A DNA stretch of 64,000 nt from Lachnospiraceae bacterium (GTDB lineage Bacteria; Bacillota; Clostridia; Lachnospirales; Lachnospiraceae), in NCBI GenBank assembly GCA_017536965.1, contig JAFWCK010000049.1:1-64000 (forward strand). The letters are read 5' to 3'. A program made the translations under genes and the position numbers. Of the stretch, positions 28,266-37,976 are shown piece after piece (the stretch's first letter is position 1; every line of letters begins with the position of its first letter). Under the pieces are notes generated by a model. That model saw only the letters and a list, made by a program, of their open reading frames with translations, was not told the DNA's origin and searched no databases.

Positions 28266-28333
28266 TTGCCCTCTCTTTGAAAAAATAAGCCAGATGAAAT
28301 CCAGCTTTTCTTCCCTGTTTTTTAGTTAAAATA

Positions 28334-28362
28334 AGTGTATCTCGGTGTAGATTAATTGTCAA
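28334..28362 (-). promoter_or_regulatory. Promoter of the AEC-addB-addA operon
   Basis: Minus-strand -35 TTGACA (28357-28362), 17-bp spacer and -10 TACACT (28334-28339). A plus-strand TATAAT at 28371-28376, a likely -10 for asnS, lies only 9 bp away, so the two divergent promoters are packed back to back and may compete. Confidence 0.7.
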
Positions 28363-28441
28363 ATTTAATATATAATGGTGGTTAATTTTAAACCTGTCTC
28401 CAAGTGAAACGAGGAGGCTCTACTAAAAAGGAGATGAAAAC

Positions 28442-29830
28442 ATGAAAAGAACAGAGATTGTCAGGTTATTCAAAGAGGCGCCGGAAGACGGGTCCTTTGT
28501 GACAGTTGCCGGCTGGGTCAAAACATCCAGAGAATCCAAGAACGTTGGTTTCCTGGAGCTGAATGATGGAAGCTGCTTCGCAAATCTGCAGATCATCATC
28601 GATGCTGCCCGCTTTGATAATTTTAAGGAACTGGCAAATCTTTCTGTTGGAAGTGCTGTCGTTGTAGAAGGAAAGGTTGTTCTGACCCCGGAGGCCAAAC
28701 AGCCGTTGGAGATCCACGCAGATGCCATTTCCATCGAAGGCGACTGTGAGAGCGATTACCCGCTGCAGAAAAAGCGCCACTCGCTGGAATTTTTACGTAC
28801 GATCCCGCATCTTCGGGCACGTTCCAATACATTCAATGCCGTATTCCGCGTCCGGAGTGAGGCCGCTTTTGCGCTGCATAAATTCTTTAACGAGAACGGA
28901 TTTGTCTATGTACATACACCGCTGATCACCGGAAGCGATTGCGAAGGCGCCGGCGAAATGTTCCGTGTCACCACGCTGGATCCGAAAGATCCTCCGTTGG
29001 ATGAAAACGGAAACGTGGATTTCTCAAAAGACTTCTTCGGACAGGAGACCAACCTGACGGTGTCCGGACAGCTGGAGGGCGAAAGCATGGCTTTGGCCTT
29101 TGGCAAGATCTACACCTTTGGACCGACCTTCCGTGCAGAGAACTCCAACACACCGCGTCATGCTGCAGAGTTCTGGATGCTGGAGCCGGAAATGGCTTTT
29201 GCAGACCTGACGGATTATATGGATACCGCCGAGGCCATGATCAAATATGTGGTCAAATATCTGCTGGAGAAATGTCCGGATGAACTGGCCTTCTTCAACA
29301 ACTTTTATGATAAAGGACTGGTGGAGCGTCTGACCAATCTGGCAAATGCAGATTTTGCCCGCGTCAGCTATACAGAAGCAGTCGAAATCCTGAAACAGCA
29401 CAATGATGAGTTTGAGTATAAAGTTGACTGGGGAACAGATCTGCAGACGGAGCATGAACGCTACCTCACAGAAAAGATCTATCAGAAACCGGTCTTCGTT
29501 ACGGACTATCCGAAGGAGATCAAATCCTTCTATATGCGCATCAATGAGGATGGCAAGACGGTTGCTGCAGCTGATATGCTGGTACCGGGTGTCGGCGAGC
29601 TGATCGGCGGCAGCCAGAGAGAGGAACGCAAAGAGATCCTTGCACAGCGTATCCAGGAGTGCGGTCTCAATGCTGATGATTACAAGTGGTACATGGATCT
29701 GCGCCGCTACGGCAGTGCAAAGCATGCCGGCTACGGCCTTGGTTTTGAGCGCCTGATCATGTACGTGACCGGCATCGGCAACATCCGCGACGTGGAGATC
29801 TATCCGCGTACCGCCGGAAAATTGGTATAA
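28442..29830 (+). CDS. asnS: Asparagine--tRNA ligase
   Basis: A 462-residue class IIb aminoacyl-tRNA synthetase that charges tRNA-Asn. The N-terminal OB-fold anticodon domain ([21 protein letters not shown]) is followed by the catalytic core with motif 2 [20 protein letters not shown] and motif 3 [15 protein letters not shown]. The sequence [11 protein letters not shown] is typical of AsnRS rather than AspRS. The start has AAGGAGATGAAAAC before ATG. The leader contains no T-box. It is monocistronic with its own terminator. Confidence 0.97.
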   Translation: MKRTEIVRLFKEAPEDGSFVTVAGWVKTSRESKNVGFLELNDGSCFANLQIIIDAARFDNFKELANLSVGSAVVVEGKVVLTPEAKQPLEIHADAISIEGDCESDYPLQKKRHSLEFLRTIPHLRARSNTFNAVFRVRSEAAFALHKFFNENGFVYVHTPLITGSDCEGAGEMFRVTTLDPKDPPLDENGNVDFSKDFFGQETNLTVSGQLEGESMALAFGKIYTFGPTFRAENSNTPRHAAEFWMLEPEMAFADLTDYMDTAEAMIKYVVKYLLEKCPDELAFFNNFYDKGLVERLTNLANADFARVSYTEAVEILKQHNDEFEYKVDWGTDLQTEHERYLTEKIYQKPVFVTDYPKEIKSFYMRINEDGKTVAAADMLVPGVGELIGGSQREERKEILAQRIQECGLNADDYKWYMDLRRYGSAKHAGYGLGFERLIMYVTGIGNIRDVEIYPRTAGKLV

Positions 29831-29851
29831 ACTATATCGTTCATCTAATTT

Positions 29852-29886
29852 GGCCTATGGAGACACCCGTTTCCATAGGCCTTTTT
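29852..29886 (+). terminator. Intrinsic terminator of asnS
   Basis: GGCCTATGGA (29852-29861) pairs with TCCATAGGCC (29872-29881), followed by TTTTT on the plus strand, 22 bp after the stop codon. Confidence 0.92.
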
Positions 29887-29900
29887 GTTTTCTGATATAG

Positions 29901-30000
29901 CCCCTCTGCACCTGCCCTAAGCTCCTATGTGCCGAAAGTTCTTTATGGAAAGCGCGTCCAGACAGAACCCGAGTCATGAGTGTGGGCAGGTGCAGAGGGG
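29901..30000. repeat. 100-bp element bounded by perfect 17-bp inverted repeats
   Basis: CCCCTCTGCACCTGCCC (29901-29917) is the exact reverse complement of 29984-30000. The 66 bases between contain a further short inverted pair (GTTCT at 29938-29942 and AGAAC at 29974-29978). No T-run follows on either strand, so it is not an ordinary terminator, and I see no flanking target duplication. It lies between the asnS and clpB terminators. It could be a structured RNA, a small non-autonomous mobile element or a DNA cruciform. Confidence 0.8.
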
Positions 30001-30011
30001 TTATTCGAATC

Positions 30012-30038
30012 AAAAAAGGGCCCGGAAACTCCGGGCCC
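30012..30038 (-). terminator. Intrinsic terminator of clpB
   Basis: On the minus strand GGGCCCGGA and TCCGGGCCC (30030-30038 with 30018-30026) form a stem followed by six T. It lies 16 bp after the clpB stop. Confidence 0.93.
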
Positions 30039-30054
30039 AATCATAAATCAGTTA

Positions 30055-32640
30055 TTATTTCACTTTTGCTTCCAGCTCGCCGTCAGCTCCGACGTCGATC
30101 AGGATGACATCGTCCGGCTTCAGGTTGCCTTCCAGGATCATCCTTGCCGCCAGGGTTGTGACATTCTTCTGCAGGAACCTCTTCAGCGGACGGGCACCAT
30201 ATGCCGGATCATAAGACCGGTCAGTCACCAGTTCTTTCGCCGCATCCGTCAGTTCAATTGACAGCTGCTTCTCTGCAACCAGTTTGTTGATGGCTGTCAT
30301 CTGCAGATCGATGATTGCAGCCACGTTCTCCTTAGTCAATGGCTTAAAGAGGATGATCTCATCAAGCCTGTTCAGGAATTCTGGACGGAAGTTGCTGCGC
30401 AGCTGACCCATGACCATTTCTTCTGCAACTACACTGATATTGCCATCTTCATCAATGCCATCCAGCAGATACTGGGAACCCAGGTTACTGGTCAGGATGA
30501 TAATGGTATTCTTAAAGTCTACAGTCCGTCCCTGCGAATCTGTAATACGGCCGTCATCCAGCACCTGCAGTAAAACGTTGAAAACATCCGGATGTGCTTT
30601 TTCCACTTCATCAAAGAGGACAACTGAATACGGTTTCCTGCGGACGGCTTCTGTCAGCTGGCCGCCTTCATCATATCCCACGTATCCCGGAGGCGCTCCG
30701 ATCAGACGGGAGACGGAGTGTTTCTCCATATACTCACTCATATCGATACGGACGATGTTGCCTTCGTCATCAAACAGAGCTTCTGCCAGTGCTTTTGCCA
30801 GCTCTGTTTTGCCGACACCGGTCGGTCCAAGGAAAAGGAATGATCCGATCGGTCTGCCCGGCTCTTTGATGCCTGCTTTTGACCGCCAGATCGCATCCAC
30901 GATCCTGCTGACCGCTTCATCCTGTCCAATGACCCTTTTATGAAGGATATCACTCAGATTCAGGATCTTTGCTCTTTCTGTCTCGTTCAGTTTGGATACC
31001 GGAATGCCGGTCCAACGGGAGACGATCCGGGCGATTTCTTCATCTGTTACTGCCTGTCTGACTAGCGACAGATCCCGCTCGCTGACTTTTGCCTCTTCTT
31101 CTGCCAGCTGTTTCTGAGCTTCCGGCAATTCACCATAAAGGATCTGGCCGGCTCTCTCATAATTATTCTCTCTCTGCGCGATCTCTGCCTCGTTGTTCAG
31201 TTCTTCAATCTTTGCACGCAGAGCAGAAAGATTCTCCACGGCTGCCTTTTCATTTTCCCACTGAGCAACCTGTGCATTGAATTCATCCTTCGTTTCTGCC
31301 AGATCTCTCTGCAGTTCTTCCAGACGTTCCTGGCTGAGACGGTCAGTCTCTTTCTTTAATGCCGCCTCTTCGATTTCCATCTGCATCACTTTCCGGCGAA
31401 GTTCATCCAGCTCTGCAGGCATGGAATCCAGCTCTGTCTTAATAGAAGCGCAGGCTTCATCCACCAGGTCGATCGCTTTATCCGGCAGGAACCGGTCTGT
31501 GATGTATCTGTCAGAGAGCATCGCTGCGGAAACCAGTGCGGAGTCCGTGATCTTTACGCCGTGATAGTTCTCATATTTATCCTTGATACCACGAAGGATC
31601 GAGATAGTCTCATCCAGACTAGGTTCATCCACCAGAACCGGCTGGAACCGGCGCTCCAGGGCTTTATCTTTTTCTATGTATTTCCGATACTCATCCAGTG
31701 TTGTTGCGCCGATGCAGTGCAGCTCGCCCCTTGCCAGCATAGGTTTTAACATGTTGCCGGCATCCATAGAGCCTTCTGCAGCACCTGCTCCGACAATGGT
31801 ATGGATCTCATCGATAAAGAGAATGATGTGTCCGTCACTCTCCTTGACTTCTTTCAGGACAGCTTTCAGACGCTCCTCAAACTCACCGCGGTACTTAGCA
31901 CCCGCAACCAGGGAACCCATATCCAGGGAGAAGATTGTTTTATCTTTTAAGGTATCCGGGACATCGCCTTTAACAATACGCTGTGCCAGTCCTTCCACGA
32001 CTGCAGTCTTACCGACACCCGGCTCACCGATCAGAACCGGATTGTTCTTAGTCTTTCTGGAAAGGATCCGGATCACGTTCTGAATCTCATCGACACGGCC
32101 GATGACCGGATCCAGTTTCTGCTGTTTAGCCTTTTCAACCAGATCTGTTCCATATTTATCCAATGCTTCATAGGTGGCTTCCGGATTGTCCGATGTGATC
32201 CGCTGATTACCCCTGACGGTCGATAATGCCTGCAGGAAAGTATCGCGGTCAATTCCGTAAGTACGGAAAAGTTCCTTCACTTCCTTGCTGCCCTTTTTCA
32301 GCATCGACAGGAAGATGTGCTCTACCGATACATAATCATCTCCCATCGCTTTAGCTTCATCTTCCGCGTATAAAAGCACGTCATTTAATGCGACGCTCAC
32401 GTTCCGCTGCCCGCCGCTGACTTTCGGCTTCTTCTGAATCTGCTCGATGACCGCATTTGTAAAATCTAATTCATCGATTCCCATCTTGGTGATGAGCTTT
32501 GCGATCAGGGAACCTTCCTGATTTAAAAGTGCCAGCAGAAAATGCTCGCAGTCCAGCTGCGGATTTCCATACTCACTGACTATTTTTTCGCTGTCGTTGA
32601 TCGCTTCGATCGATTTCTGTGTAAATTTTTGAATGTTCAT
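30055..32640 (-). CDS. clpB: ATP-dependent chaperone ClpB (disaggregase)
   Basis: An 861-residue AAA+ disaggregase working with DnaK. The start is [10 protein letters not shown] (ATG at 32638-32640, GGTGGTGATCAGT upstream), not the frame start four codons earlier. Order of domains: Clp_N repeats to about residue 145, AAA1 with Walker [14 protein letters not shown] near 200, a long coiled-coil middle domain rich in Glu/Lys/Gln (about 400-520) that separates ClpB from ClpC and ClpA, and AAA2 with [13 protein letters not shown] near 600. No IGF/LGF loop for ClpP docking was noticed. It is monocistronic. Its promoter has a palindrome centred on the -10 box instead of CIRCE or CtsR sites. Confidence 0.96.
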   Translation of the reverse strand: MNIQKFTQKSIEAINDSEKIVSEYGNPQLDCEHFLLALLNQEGSLIAKLITKMGIDELDFTNAVIEQIQKKPKVSGGQRNVSVALNDVLLYAEDEAKAMGDDYVSVEHIFLSMLKKGSKEVKELFRTYGIDRDTFLQALSTVRGNQRITSDNPEATYEALDKYGTDLVEKAKQQKLDPVIGRVDEIQNVIRILSRKTKNNPVLIGEPGVGKTAVVEGLAQRIVKGDVPDTLKDKTIFSLDMGSLVAGAKYRGEFEERLKAVLKEVKESDGHIILFIDEIHTIVGAGAAEGSMDAGNMLKPMLARGELHCIGATTLDEYRKYIEKDKALERRFQPVLVDEPSLDETISILRGIKDKYENYHGVKITDSALVSAAMLSDRYITDRFLPDKAIDLVDEACASIKTELDSMPAELDELRRKVMQMEIEEAALKKETDRLSQERLEELQRDLAETKDEFNAQVAQWENEKAAVENLSALRAKIEELNNEAEIAQRENNYERAGQILYGELPEAQKQLAEEEAKVSERDLSLVRQAVTDEEIARIVSRWTGIPVSKLNETERAKILNLSDILHKRVIGQDEAVSRIVDAIWRSKAGIKEPGRPIGSFLFLGPTGVGKTELAKALAEALFDDEGNIVRIDMSEYMEKHSVSRLIGAPPGYVGYDEGGQLTEAVRRKPYSVVLFDEVEKAHPDVFNVLLQVLDDGRITDSQGRTVDFKNTIIILTSNLGSQYLLDGIDEDGNISVVAEEMVMGQLRSNFRPEFLNRLDEIILFKPLTKENVAAIIDLQMTAINKLVAEKQLSIELTDAAKELVTDRSYDPAYGARPLKRFLQKNVTTLAARMILEGNLKPDDVILIDVGADGELEAKVK

Positions 32641-32674
32641 ACTGATCACCACCTATCTGTGTATCATTTGTTCT

Positions 32675-32709
32675 ATGTGTAATATAACACATGATATATC
32701 TGAATGCAA
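32675..32709 (-). promoter_or_regulatory. clpB promoter with palindrome centred on the -10 box
   Basis: Minus-strand -35 TTGCAT (32704-32709), 17-bp spacer and -10 TATATT (32681-32686). The -10 is exactly the centre of a perfect palindrome with arms ATGTGT (32675-32680) and ACACAT (32687-32692). A repressor bound there would block the polymerase. It differs from CIRCE and CtsR boxes but shares GTTATAT with the operator in front of the GntR-clpC unit. Confidence 0.65.
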
Positions 32710-32785
32710 CTACTTTTTCTATATTTTATCTTTATTTTGCTCTGTTTTTCCGTTTTAGTTTTATATGGAGTCCCAGAATTTTAGC

Positions 32786-33030
32786 ATTACTCCCTATTTG
32801 ATATTTTTTTCATTTAGGAGTAATTTTCAACAGATTTTTTTCTCCCTTTTTTAAAGTTTCTTTCATATGGGATGAAAAAGCCCTTTTATAGAGTTTTTCT
32901 GCCCCTGTTTATTACTCCCTTTTTTCAAAAAATTCTCTATGGGAGTAATAGGTATCAATCATGGAAAAAGGGAGTAATTTTATCACAAAAAAATACTCCC
33001 ACAGATAATAATTGTTTCTATGGGAGTAAT
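32786..33030. repeat. Second inverted-repeat array, 39-bp units with ATTACTCCC/GGGAGTAAT arms
   Basis: This fills most of the gene-free stretch between prfA and the clpB promoter. Three clean units of exactly 39 bp lie at 32786-32824, 32911-32949 and 32992-33030, each starting with ATTACTCCC (AATACTCCC in the last) and ending with GGGAGTAAT (AGGAGTAAT in the first). A decayed unit is visible at about 32838-32876 and a lone right arm at 32970-32978. The inner bases are A/T rich and differ between units. The architecture parallels the 20.1-20.6 kb array, with other arm sequences and less regular spacing. Function unknown. Confidence 0.8.
32985..33030 (-). terminator. Probable terminator of the DUF1385-prmC-prfA transcript (array unit)
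   Basis: On the minus strand the 32992-33030 unit folds into a stem with ATTACTCCCATAGA paired to TCTGTGGGAGTAT and is followed directly by a run of seven T. It is the first hairpin after the prfA stop at 33073. Confidence 0.65.
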
Positions 33031-33072
33031 AGACTACATTTCTCTCTGAAAAAGAGTATCAACAAACAGCCA

Positions 33073-34140
33073 TCACGCCGATGCAGACAGCTTGGCGGCC
33101 TGATCTGCTGCAATGCAGTTGTCGATGATCTCGTACAGGTCACCATCCATGATGCTGTCCAGGCGATATGAGGTGAAGCCGATGCGGTGATCCGTGCAGC
33201 GTCCCTGCGGGAAGTTGTAGGTACGGATCTTTTCGGAACGGTCACCGGAACCGATCTGGCTGCGGCGCTCTGCTGCCTCTGCCTGCTGCTTCTTCTGCAG
33301 CTCCAGGTCATAGAGTCTTGCCTTCAGCACCTTCAGTGCTTTGTCTTTATTCTTCAGCTGGCTCTTCTCGTCCTGGCAGGAGATGACAATACCGGTCGGG
33401 ATATGTGTCAAACGCACAGCGGAGTCCGTCGTATTGACACACTGCCCGCCGTTTCCGGAAGCACGGAATACATCAAACTTGCAGTCGTTCATATCAATCT
33501 CAATATCCACATCCTCTGCTTCCGGCATAACTGCCACGGTTGCTGCAGATGTATGGATGCGGCCGCCGCTCTCCGTGACCGGCACTCTCTGCACCCGATG
33601 GCCGCCGCTCTCGTATTTCAGCTTGGAGTAAGCACCCTGTCCGTTGATCATGAAGACAACTTCCTTCATGCCGCCCAGACCCATTTCATTCACGGAAACT
33701 AATTCCGTCTTCCAGCCATTGCGTTCCGCAAAACGGTTATACATACGGTAAAGCTCAGCGGCAAACAAAGCAGCTTCATCACCGCCTGTGCCGGCACGGA
33801 TCTCCATGACAACGTTTTTATCATCATTTTCATCTTTCGGCAGAAGAAGGATCTTCAGTTCCCCTTCCATGGTCTCTACTTCCTTCTTTGCCTCAGCCAG
33901 CTCTTCTTTCGCCAGCTCTTTTAATTCTTCATCGCTTTCCGTATCCAGGATCTCCAGAGAGTCCTCGATCGTTTTCTTTGCGTTCTTATATTTCCGGAAT
34001 GCTTCCACGATCGGAGACAGATCGCTCTGCTCTTTCATCAGCTTTTTGAACCGGTTCTGGTCGCTTGCAGCGTCCGGCTGTCCCAGTTCATCCAGCACTT
34101 CCTGGTATCTTTTTTCGATGGATTCCAACTTGTCAAACAT
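33073..34140 (-). CDS. prfA: Peptide chain release factor 1
   Basis: A 355-residue class I release factor that reads UAA and UAG. The peptidyl-tRNA hydrolysis motif GGQ lies in [19 protein letters not shown], near residue 228, and the codon-recognition PxT motif is the PVT of [12 protein letters not shown] rather than SPF identifies RF1, not RF2. The start overlaps the prmC stop by one base (TAATG), so the modified protein and its modifier are translated together. Confidence 0.97.
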   Translation of the reverse strand: MFDKLESIEKRYQEVLDELGQPDAASDQNRFKKLMKEQSDLSPIVEAFRKYKNAKKTIEDSLEILDTESDEELKELAKEELAEAKKEVETMEGELKILLLPKDENDDKNVVMEIRAGTGGDEAALFAAELYRMYNRFAERNGWKTELVSVNEMGLGGMKEVVFMINGQGAYSKLKYESGGHRVQRVPVTESGGRIHTSAATVAVMPEAEDVDIEIDMNDCKFDVFRASGNGGQCVNTTDSAVRLTHIPTGIVISCQDEKSQLKNKDKALKVLKARLYDLELQKKQQAEAAERRSQIGSGDRSEKIRTYNFPQGRCTDHRIGFTSYRLDSIMDGDLYEIIDNCIAADQAAKLSASA

Positions 34141-34991
34141 TAGTCTTCCCTCTTATATTTCAAATAACCGATCACGACTCGGTCCAGCCCGGTCAGATCT
34201 TTTATCACTTTGATCTCTACAAACTGCGCATCCTTCATCAAAGAAGTCACATCATCTGCCTGTGTGCATCCGATCTCCATCGCAAGGATGCCGCCATCTA
34301 CCAGATGATCCGGTGCCTCACTGATCAGGCGCTTGTAAATATCCAGTCCCTTCTCTCCGGCTTTCAATGCCAGAGCCGGCTCATGGTCTTTTACTTCCGG
34401 CATCAGCGTTTCATATTCCGCGTCGGATACATAAGGCGGATTGGATACGATCACATCAAACCGGATGGATGGATCGATGTTTTCAAACAGATCCGTCTGA
34501 ACAAAATCGATGATGCAGTGCCTTGCACGTGCATTTGCCACCGCAACATTCAGAGCCTCTGCAGAAATATCGGCTGCCGTCGGAAATATATCTGGGCGGT
34601 ACCGTTGCAGGGAGATGGCGATGGCGCCGCTCCCGGTGCACATATCCAGAACCTTGGATCTTCCCGGCATGATCTTTAAAAGTTCTTCGACCAGGGACTC
34701 CGTATCCTGCCGCGGGATCAGCACAGATGGGTTCACTTCAAACTCAAAACCCATAAACTCGCATTTCCCGACGATGTACTGGCAAGGCTCATGGGCAGCC
34801 CGCCTCTCGATCAGTCTCTTGTAGCTGGCAAACTGCGCATCATTTACTTTATGATCTTTGTATAGAAGATAAGTTGTTCGATTGACACCGGATGCCATTT
34901 CCAGAAGGGTAAACGCATCAATCTTGGCATCTGCGATTCCGGCCGCCTCCAGCGTCTCTTCTCCATAACGGAGGACATCACTTAAAACCAT
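34140..34991 (-). CDS. prmC: Release factor glutamine methyltransferase
   Basis: A 283-residue SAM-dependent methyltransferase that methylates the Gln of the GGQ motif in release factors. The catalytic NPPY motif is in [11 protein letters not shown] and the SAM site in [15 protein letters not shown]. An N-terminal helical domain of about 80 residues precedes the Rossmann fold, as in PrmC. It lies between the DUF1385 gene (3 bp upstream) and prfA. Confidence 0.96.
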   Translation of the reverse strand: MVLSDVLRYGEETLEAAGIADAKIDAFTLLEMASGVNRTTYLLYKDHKVNDAQFASYKRLIERRAAHEPCQYIVGKCEFMGFEFEVNPSVLIPRQDTESLVEELLKIMPGRSKVLDMCTGSGAIAISLQRYRPDIFPTAADISAEALNVAVANARARHCIIDFVQTDLFENIDPSIRFDVIVSNPPYVSDAEYETLMPEVKDHEPALALKAGEKGLDIYKRLISEAPDHLVDGGILAMEIGCTQADDVTSLMKDAQFVEIKVIKDLTGLDRVVIGYLKYKRED

Positions 34992-34994
34992 TTT

Positions 34995-36068
34995 CTACAG
35001 CCATTTCATGGTTTCTTCATCTGCCTTTTCGGAAGAAACCTTTGTGCTTTTTTGCCTTGCCTTTTCCGGTTCAGCAATCACTTCCTGGATAGATTTTTTC
35101 TTTTCCTGCACCTTGATCTCTTCTGTTTCAAACAGATCGTCTAAACCTTCCAGATAACTTCTCCAGTCAAAGACTGCTTCTACAGATGCGATGCCGACTT
35201 CTACCATCTCTCTGGTAGGCTCCTTTGTGGTCAGTCCCTGCATTAAGAGACCCGGACGGGAAAGGATAGCAGCCAGCTTGCTGTCCGAGTTGCCTGCCCA
35301 GCGGATAAACTCATAGGAAACGCCCGCGATGACAGGAATCAGAAGAAGACGGATCAAAAGACGCAGGAACACAGAATCCACACGGATAAAGATAAAGAAG
35401 ATGATGCTGATGAACAGGACGAAGAAGATAAAGCTCGTCCCGCAGCGTCTGTGCTCCTTGGATGCTTTCATGACATTGGCCACAGTCAGCTCATGTCCGC
35501 TCTCCAGACAGTTGATGCATTTATGCTCTGCCCCGTGGTACATAAAAGTACGTTTGATATCTTTCATTTTTGATATCAGGGCAATATAACCGATAAAGAT
35601 CGCCAGTTTAATGACGCCCTCGATCACTGCCAGCAGAAGGCTGGAAGTGATATTAGTAAATTTCAGGATCAGCATAGAAATGACATAAGGAAGAACGATA
35701 AAAAGTGCGATCGCGATCACCAGTGATACAAAAACGGTGAACACCATGACAGCACTCTCGCCTTTGGATTTGAAGGTCGAGTCGATCACCTGATCAGTCT
35801 TCCCATGTTCCTTCTCGATATCATCCTCATAAAAGCTTGCGGAATAAGTCAGTGTCCGAATGCCCAGGATCAGGGACATGATAAAGGAGACCACACCGCG
35901 GATGATCGGCCAGCCTAAAAACTTATACTTCTTTGCCGGATTTTCAAATTTGCTTTTCCCGACTTCAATCTGTCCGTCGGGTCTTCTGACTGCGACAGCA
36001 ATGTCTTCATCATGACGCATCATGACGCCTTCAATAACTGCCTGTCCTCCGATGTTGGATGATTTCAT
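34995..36068 (-). CDS. DUF1385 membrane protein (YqhQ-like)
   Basis: A 357-residue protein. The N-terminal signature NIGGQAVIEGVMMR and the central GAEHKCINCLESG are typical of DUF1385. Three to five hydrophobic helices lie at about residues 55-240, and the C-terminus is charged and rich in Lys and Glu. The family is commonly found next to prmC and prfA or rpmE in Firmicutes, as here; a metal-dependent membrane role has been suggested from the conserved His and Cys, but the function is unknown. The only space before it holds the rpmE terminator, so it may depend on read-through. Confidence 0.88.
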   Translation of the reverse strand: MKSSNIGGQAVIEGVMMRHDEDIAVAVRRPDGQIEVGKSKFENPAKKYKFLGWPIIRGVVSFIMSLILGIRTLTYSASFYEDDIEKEHGKTDQVIDSTFKSKGESAVMVFTVFVSLVIAIALFIVLPYVISMLILKFTNITSSLLLAVIEGVIKLAIFIGYIALISKMKDIKRTFMYHGAEHKCINCLESGHELTVANVMKASKEHRRCGTSFIFFVLFISIIFFIFIRVDSVFLRLLIRLLLIPVIAGVSYEFIRWAGNSDSKLAAILSRPGLLMQGLTTKEPTREMVEVGIASVEAVFDWRSYLEGLDDLFETEEIKVQEKKKSIQEVIAEPEKARQKSTKVSSEKADEETMKWL

Positions 36069-36105
36069 TCCTTTTCTCCTGAAAACGACTGCTTTTTGTT
36101 TTCAT

Positions 36106-36161
36106 AAAAAAATAGGGCGGCGATTAAGCTCCGCTTTTGCGAAGATAATGCTCACCCTATT
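36106..36161 (-). terminator. Terminator-like hairpin between rpmE and the DUF1385 gene
   Basis: On the minus strand AATAGGG (36155-36161) pairs with CCCTATT (36111-36117), with an inner TTCGC/GCG-type stem, and a run of seven T follows. It probably attenuates rather than abolishes transcription, because no separate promoter for the DUF1385-prmC-prfA genes is visible behind it. Confidence 0.75.
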
Positions 36162-36168
36162 AGAGATG

Positions 36169-36378
36169 CTACTGTTCCTGATTCAGATTATATTTCTTAT
36201 TGAACATTTCAACACGTCCACGAGCCTTGGTAGCCTTCTGCTGTCCTGTATAGAAAGGATGGCATTTGGAGCAGACTTCCACGTGGATATCCTGCTTGGT
36301 GGAACCGGTCGTGAATGTATTCCCGCAGTTGCAGGTCACGGTAGCTTCATAATAGTTTGGATGAATTCCTTCTTTCAT
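36169..36378 (-). CDS. rpmE: 50S ribosomal protein L31 (zinc-binding type)
   Basis: A 69-residue L31. The four-cysteine zinc set is present: CNC in VTCNCGNTF and CSKC in [13 protein letters not shown]. The start is [10 protein letters not shown] (ATG at 36376-36378); the longer frame to 36396 has no better ribosome site. It has its own promoter and a hairpin in its leader. The Cys-containing form is used under zinc-replete conditions in bacteria that carry both forms. Confidence 0.95.
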   Translation of the reverse strand: MKEGIHPNYYEATVTCNCGNTFTTGSTKQDIHVEVCSKCHPFYTGQQKATKARGRVEMFNKKYNLNQEQ

Positions 36379-36399
36379 TGTTTTACCTCTTTCCAAATA

Positions 36400-36424
36400 T
36401 CCGAAAAACTTTTAACTCTTCGGA
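36400..36424 (-). promoter_or_regulatory. Hairpin in the rpmE 5' leader, possible autoregulatory site
   Basis: On the minus strand TCCGAA and TTCGGA enclose a short A/T-rich loop, ending about 20 nt before the rpmE start codon. L31 leaders with small hairpins are known in Firmicutes; identity with that motif is a guess here. Confidence 0.35.
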
Positions 36425-36449
36425 CGTATTCTTTGCTCACAGCCTTGCT

Positions 36450-36478
36450 AGTATATCATGCTGTAAATCGCTTTGCAA
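36450..36478 (-). promoter_or_regulatory. Promoter of rpmE
   Basis: Minus-strand -35 TTGCAA (36473-36478), 17-bp spacer, -10 TATACT (36450-36455), starting right after the rho stop codon. Confidence 0.65.
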
Positions 36479-36486
36479 CCATTCAT

Positions 36487-37803
36487 TTACATCAATTTTA
36501 TCTTGCGGATCATGTCCACAAACTCTTTGTTGTTCCTGGTTTTTGCAAACAGATCCAGGATCTTTTCCGTGGATTCATCCGCTCTTAAGCCGCCGGTTGC
36601 CTTACGGATGATATAGACTGCTTCCTGTTCTTCGATCGTCAGCAGCAGATCTTCTCTTCTGGTTCCGCTCTTGGCGATGTCGATAGCCGGGAAGATTCTC
36701 TTTTCCTGCAGTTTGCGGTCCAGGATCAGTTCCATGTTACCGGTTCCCTTGAATTCCTCATAGACTACATCGTCCATCTTGCTTCCGGTATCGACCAGGG
36801 CCGTTGCCAGAATGGTAAGGCTGCCGCCCTCACGGATGTTTCTAGCTGCACCAAAGAACCGTTTTGGCATATGCAGTGCTGCCGGATCCAGACCGCCGGA
36901 AAGTGTTCTGCCGCTTGGCGGGACCAGCAGGTTATAGGCTCTTGCCAGTCTGGTGATACTGTCCAGAAGGATGATGACATCCTCGCCATGTTCTACCAGA
37001 CGTTTTGCCCTCTCGATGACCATTTCCGAAACACGTTTGTGGTGCTCCGGCAATTCATCAAATGTGGAATAGATCACTTCTACATTATCGCCGACAATCG
37101 CTTCTTTAATATCTGTGACTTCCTCCGGCCGCTCATCGATGAGAAGGATCAGGATGTGGACCTCCGGATTATTTTTCTGAATGGAATGAGCTACGCCTTT
37201 CAAAAGCGTTGTCTTACCTGCTTTTGGTGGCGAGACGATCATACCTCTCTGCCCTTTGCCGATTGGAGACACCAGATCAAAGATCCGCATGGCCACGTTC
37301 TTTTCAGATGTTTCCAGGCTGAGCCGCTCATCCGGGAAGATTGGTGTCAGGTCTTCAAAGTTGCGGCGGTTCAGCGCCTCGCTTGGGAGCACGCCGTTGA
37401 TGCGGTCCAAATGAAGGAGCGCACCGAACTTTTCATTCTGTGTTTTTACTCTGACTTTTCCTTTTAAGATATCACCCGTTTTCAGTGAAAACCGTTTGAT
37501 CTGAGACGGGGAAACATAGACATCGTTATCGCCCGGCAGATAGTTTTCGCAGCGGATAAACCCATATCCATCCGGCAAAACTTCCAGGATGCCGTGTGCG
37601 ACAATGCCGGAATCCAGCTTCTTTTCCTCTTCTTTGGAGATACCGGTCTCCTCTTCTCTTGTTTTTTCTTCCGACATCTGCAGGATCGCATCGATCAGTG
37701 CTGCCTTTTTCATGGAGGCGATTCCTTTGATGTCATTAGCCTTTGCAATCTCTTTTAACTGCGCTACAGGCAAAGTTTCAAGCTGCTCTCTTTGTACTTT
37801 CAT
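36487..37803 (-). CDS. rho: Transcription termination factor Rho
   Basis: A 438-residue RNA-dependent hexameric ATPase. A SAP-like Rho_N domain is at about residues 8-42, then the cold-shock-like RNA-binding domain ([25 protein letters not shown]). Walker A is [13 protein letters not shown] near 190 and the Q-loop/R-loop region includes [20 protein letters not shown]. The length is standard, with only a short charged linker between domains (about 43-68). It has its own promoter. Confidence 0.97.
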   Translation of the reverse strand: MKVQREQLETLPVAQLKEIAKANDIKGIASMKKAALIDAILQMSEEKTREEETGISKEEEKKLDSGIVAHGILEVLPDGYGFIRCENYLPGDNDVYVSPSQIKRFSLKTGDILKGKVRVKTQNEKFGALLHLDRINGVLPSEALNRRNFEDLTPIFPDERLSLETSEKNVAMRIFDLVSPIGKGQRGMIVSPPKAGKTTLLKGVAHSIQKNNPEVHILILLIDERPEEVTDIKEAIVGDNVEVIYSTFDELPEHHKRVSEMVIERAKRLVEHGEDVIILLDSITRLARAYNLLVPPSGRTLSGGLDPAALHMPKRFFGAARNIREGGSLTILATALVDTGSKMDDVVYEEFKGTGNMELILDRKLQEKRIFPAIDIAKSGTRREDLLLTIEEQEAVYIIRKATGGLRADESTEKILDLFAKTRNNKEFVDMIRKIKLM

Positions 37804-37891
37804 AAAAGTCCTTTCGAAAATGTTCAGTTTTCAAATAACAACGGGAATAAAATTGAAATGATAAGATTAATAGATTGTTCTTACGCCGCTG

Positions 37892-37920
37892 ATTATAAAC
37901 AAATCGATTTGAAAATGCAA
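37892..37920 (-). promoter_or_regulatory. Promoter of rho
   Basis: Minus-strand -35 TTGCAT (37915-37920), 17-bp spacer, -10 TATAAT (37892-37897). It overlaps the divergent promoter of the DUF4364 gene. Confidence 0.7.
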
Positions 37921-37937
37921 GGTAAATATGATAATCT
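37909..37937 (+). promoter_or_regulatory. Promoter of the DUF4364-engB unit
   Basis: Plus-strand -35 TTGAAA (37909-37914), 17-bp spacer, -10 TAATCT (37932-37937), 39 bp before the start codon. The -35 boxes of this promoter and the rho promoter share bases. Confidence 0.5.
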
Positions 37938-37976
37938 AATAACCCACTGACAGATAGAGGGGAAAAGGGTGGTTTT

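Noticed and set aside
28266..28441. T-box leader upstream of asnS
   Set aside because: No T-box sequence (GGTGG-type) and no antiterminator-terminator pair can be seen; the gap is short and filled by the divergent promoters.
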